Made by a program: the position numbers and the translations under genes. Positions 60,687-64,000 of a stretch of 64,000 nucleotides of DNA are shown piece after piece. Position 1 is the stretch's first letter; the number at the start of each line of letters is the position of its first letter. The stretch comes from Zelopaecilomyces penicillatus (Eukaryota > Ascomycota > Sordariomycetes > Hypocreales > Pseudodiploosporaceae): assembly GCA_005765155.1 (NCBI GenBank), contig VCCP01000004.1:1-64000 (forward strand). Reading direction: 5' to 3'. The notes beneath the pieces are model-generated. The model was not told the origin of the DNA and did not search any database. It saw only the letters and a list, made by a program, of their open reading frames with translations.

Positions 60687-62745
60687 TATTCAATGTACAA
60701 AAAGATGTGGAAGTGGCAACTGCTCGTAATCCTAAATTAATACGACGCATAGACAATAAAGCTTTTCTCAGTCTCTTCCATAAATACTGAAACTCTTTGT
60801 TACTAAGGCAAATAGTCAACACCTAGGCCCTCATCTTTCTGTCGTTGCGAGCGCTTTGTTTAATCTAGGTTTTAAGTTGGACACAATATAAGAATTTCTC
60901 CCCTCTTACTCGTTCCTGCTAAAGCAAACATAACAGTGCATTCGGGCGCTCGGATCATGCAAATTCCGTAAATAAAGGTCGAGTTCAGCCCTTCGTCTCC
61001 ATTGAGGTTGGGGGAAACATTTGTTTCTCCGAAACTAGCATTATAATCATTTAACAACAAGTAAATGAGTACTGTAGCTCCTGGCTAGAGGGTGGGTTTC
61101 GTGGCCAAACGATTTTTAGATAGCTGTAGGAGGGACCTGCCTTTTGCATACGGAAAATACCTGTCGGAGGGGATGCTTGACCTAAATGGCTCTTGAAAGC
61201 CAACCAAAACCCACCGTTATTGGCTCATGAGGCAGGTGATGACGCGGCAGTCTGGTTTCTTACGTCCTGATGGCACGAGTGAGTCGACAATTTCACTGGC
61301 AATTGAGGCTTATTTTGTTAACGATTGAAAAAGAAGACACGATTAAGAGACAATGGACAGCACCACGACTTGATGAAAAAGAAAAACGTAATTCTGCGCA
61401 GTGCAAGCGTAGAGTTCTCAGTACTCTTAATCGCCATTCAAAACTATCCATCCGAGCTTAGACATGTAATCCACGGCCGAGAAAAGCACCTCTTTGAAGA
61501 ACATACTGACGATGATTCTGTTCAGTAACGAAATGCACCTCACCTGCTGATCGACTAGATCCAATACTCCTTGGACGAACAATGGGTCAGCCGTTAAGCC
61601 AGTATCTTGCCCAACTAACTTTGGTGAAAGCTCCAGCACTTTTGTTTGTTCGACCAGACAACACACCACAGCCCTCACAAGGATGAGAGAGCCTGTTTGA
61701 AAGGTTGTACAGATATGCATTGTTGCGGGAAGGAGTTTCGATCACTTGCATTATCTCAGCGGCCCAACCCGCCCCTGACACCGGCGCAGCGACTTAAAGA
61801 GCAGACTCTTTTAGAAGCCTACCTTAGCGATCATTCGTATCAACTCATAACTATAACTAGAGAAGAATAAATAAAGCTATAGCTTGAAGCTAAAATAGAA
61901 GAGTTAGTAAATAAATATAGTAAATATAGATATCGATATTCTTGTATAAGGTTGCCTCCTGGGTTCTAACACACAGATTTCCCTGATACACAGGAATTAG
62001 AATCGTATAAGATAGAAGCTTCAAAGAGAGAGCAATAAATAGTTATGGATAGATATAGGGAGGTGACTCGGCCTGGTGGACGGTAGATCTTTAGAGATAA
62101 GTAGATAGTGCTTTAGGGCCATGATTATTCTGCAGTGACTGTAGCATAGAAGTAAGATACACGTTCGTAGTTTCGCGAAGACACATACTGGGCATTGGGG
62201 TGTGGGACCTTGTGGAGATGCCTGGACTTTTTGGGAGTTGAACTGGAGTTAGGACGAATACTCGCACATTTATCGCAAGGAACGAAATACAGAAGGGTAA
62301 CTTCAACCAAGGGGAGACAATACAAATCACATTGCTGAGGAGTGCCTGACCCCCTGGCCGTATAACGCCAGTTTTAAATTCACGGACGGTTACCATGTTA
62401 ACGATTTGATAGTTCTGAATACTGTCACGTCATAAGACTCATTGTTAACTAAACTCCTTCACAAAATCATTATTTTTGTTGTTGTTCAGCAGCTCTCCTT
62501 TTAATATCTAAACACTTCCTTTCGTCCGAATATGTTTTTCGGCTAAGTTTAGTCATAATAACCGACATTATGACAGCTAAGCAATTACACCAAGTTTGCT
62601 TGTTCTGTCAACAGAGGCAGTTTTTATCCGACAAATACAAGTGTTCCCACTCAAAGTACACTACAGTCTAGTGTAAAGCAAAGCAAAGCAAGGAGACGTG
62701 CCTTCTACAAACGCCCTAATTTCGCAAAACCCAAATGTCTTTTCC
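60687..62745. other. Intergenic or decayed DNA
   Basis: Only short overlapping ORFs occur (for example 61427-61720 and 62091-62396 minus, 61646-61870 plus). None shows a domain or consistent neighbour frame. 61850-62050 is AT-rich. I see no supported gene. Confidence 0.45.
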
Positions 62746-63110
62746 TCAACAGCTGTCGAAATTAATGTAACGTGTCATGTCGTCTTCCATTTCCGTCCAA
62801 CTTGACTGTGATGCCAATTCGTCCTGTTTGGGAGACACATCGTTTACCACGTACTTTTGAGGAATGGCATCTCCAGCGATAGGCTGTAACGGCCAAGGCG
62901 AGAACACTGTGCTGGGATTTGACTGCTGCAAATTCGCCGCAGAAACATCGGCAGGCAACGCAAACAAGAGATTAAAAGAGTCACTATCAAATTCGGGTAG
63001 CTCCTCAGACCGGACCGTCTCGATTTGCAGACCGCCCGGGGGTAGACCCCAAATAATTAGTCTTGGCAAAATGCAGGATAAATTGCGAATCCTTGTCTCT
63101 AGTTCAGGGT
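62746..63110 (-). pseudogene. Unassigned exon-like fragment
   Basis: The minus-strand frame is open for about 120 codons and ends in DDMTRYINFDSC-stop. There is no ATG. Upstream the frame is blocked by a TAA near 63125, and an adjacent plus-strand gene starts at 63206. Composition (acidic, Ser/Pro-rich) would suit the C-terminal exon of a transcription factor, but no diagnostic motif is present. It is either a truncated relic or a last exon with an intron acceptor near 63110. Confidence 0.3.
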
Positions 63111-63205
63111 GGTGCCTATCTATTTAGTCAAGGAAGTCGCTGATACAGCTACGGTTGAGGTAATTTGAACTACACTTATCAGCTTCGTCAATATGTATAA
63201 GCAAA

Positions 63206-63930
63206 ATGACCACCATTCCGATCCCACCAGAATTTCAAAACGAACTCGAACTCGTCGACATCACAGACACACGCACCAACGTGCAGATACTCAACGCCCT
63301 CTCCCTCCATATTCCAATAACCAGAATCAGTGGCCCCGAATGGATAGTCCGGGTTCTCGATGCGGTCCCTGGATCGCTAAACCATGCCCTTGAGTTTCTA
63401 GCGGAGGATATTTTGCCTAAGATGTTTGTAAAAGGGATTATGGATGGTCCTTTTACAGGAACTTATACTGTGGATTTCCTTCATGGTGCGCTGCTGTTCA
63501 TCTATAAAGGTATGAATTTAGATATAGGTTATATTTTGGTATAGTATTTAAATCGTATATACTGGGATTAGCTGGCAGATCCTAGGAATCCATACAATAT
63601 AGCAATTCCTATTATATATGGGCAAACTATAGTGAATTATTTCAGTTAATCCCTATTGACTCCCTTTTCTCTTAATATTTTTCATGATTATAATACCGTG
63701 AGGCCAAGGGAAAAAGCAAAGGAAAGCGACTAACAACATTCACAGGCACGAACTATTTATGCACCTCTGGAAAGATCGCAAAAACAGTAATGGCATTTTC
63801 GAATCTCCTCTCCTAGAACCACTCCAAGACACCGGCTTCGAGGACGCCTAAGACGCCGACTTCACCTGGGACATCAAAGTCGCACCTAAAACACTCTTCG
63901 AGTACATCACCCAAGTAAGGCTGTGGTGCC
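63206..63930 (+). pseudogene. Spliced gene of unknown function, possibly frameshifted
   Basis: Exon 1 is 63206-63509 (MTTIPIPPEFQNELELVDIT...). The intron 63510-63745 (236 nt) ends with a perfect GACTAAC branch and CACAG. Directly spliced, the frame closes at TAG 63814-63816, giving 124 residues. The other frame of exon 2 reads better (LFMHLWKDRKNSNGIFESPL...FTWDIKVAP) up to a GTAAGG donor near 63915, but needs a one-base shift and carries a TAA near 63847. So either the short form is real or the gene is broken. I do not recognise the family. Confidence 0.4.
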
Positions 63931-64000
63931 AATTCTGAGTTGAACGACGCAGGCTCAAGGGCAAAGATCCTCCGGAGCCTGGATATTCCCCTTCTCATCA

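Noticed and set aside
59697..62396. Possible tandem family of minus-strand ORFs sharing an LNGD motif
   Set aside because: One of the LNGD occurrences is simply the antisense of the BAH relic, and the others share only a few residues. No alignment beyond that.
1..64000. CRISPR arrays, rRNA and tRNA genes
   Set aside because: Repeats here are telomeric, LTR, coding or simple repeats. No spaced identical repeats, cloverleaf-like sequence or rRNA segment was noticed.

Overview
The window is a chromosome end of a filamentous ascomycete (Pezizomycotina). It opens with 19 perfect CCCTAA telomere repeats at bases 1-114. The next ~46 kb is a very AT-rich, stop-riddled subtelomere carrying the signature of repeat-induced point mutation (RIP): repeats differ from their intact relative almost only by C-to-T and G-to-A changes. 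From about 46 kb the base composition becomes that of ordinary DNA, with short introns (about 50-110 nt, CTRAY-like branch points) and fungal gene families such as a cytochrome P450, a six-hairpin glycosidase and a WSC/subtilase protein.

Subtelomere, left to right. 115-3893: RIP-decayed Ty3/gypsy element on the minus strand, cut by the telomere inside its reverse transcriptase. 4080-7560: decayed Ty1/copia polyprotein. About 8.6-12.7 kb: decayed telomere-linked RecQ-type helicase gene. 12.7-22.4 kb: unrecognised RIP-ruined DNA with a Lys/Ala hexanucleotide repeat and a duplicated segment. 22419-29997: one complete, un-RIPped Ty3/gypsy chromovirus with matching 428-bp LTRs and a 5-bp target duplication. 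30.0-33.0 kb: decayed DNA partly related to the 15-kb region. 33040-40376: full-length RIPped sister element. 40377-42330: 5'-truncated third copy. 42.4-45.1 kb: decayed minus-strand gene. 45463-45849: diverged LTR remnant.

The chromovirus is the most informative object. Its gag carries a CCHC knuckle plus four C-terminal CCCH-like units. Gag ends on a textbook -1 frameshift signal (A AAA AAC, 7-nt spacer, hairpin whose loop can form a pseudoknot). Pol is protease-RT-RNaseH-integrase-chromodomain. The putative primer-binding site is complementary to the predicted 5' end of the element's own RNA, suggesting Tf1-like self-priming. A two-exon antisense gene at the 3' end encodes a six-cysteine cluster plus a coiled coil and overlaps the low-complexity tail of pol.

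Centromere-proximal part. 46579-49059 (minus): secreted six-hairpin (GH105-like) glycosidase with nine 42-residue six-cysteine repeats. 49884-53608 (plus): broken WSC/subtilisin protein. 54540-54821: small secreted Cys-rich protein whose first ATG seems lost. 55168-57103 (minus): complete seven-exon P450. 57690-58280: decayed copia integrase. 58395-59041: two-exon membrane protein. After that come gene fragments, including a BAH-domain piece, up to the window end. No tRNA, rRNA or CRISPR array was seen.
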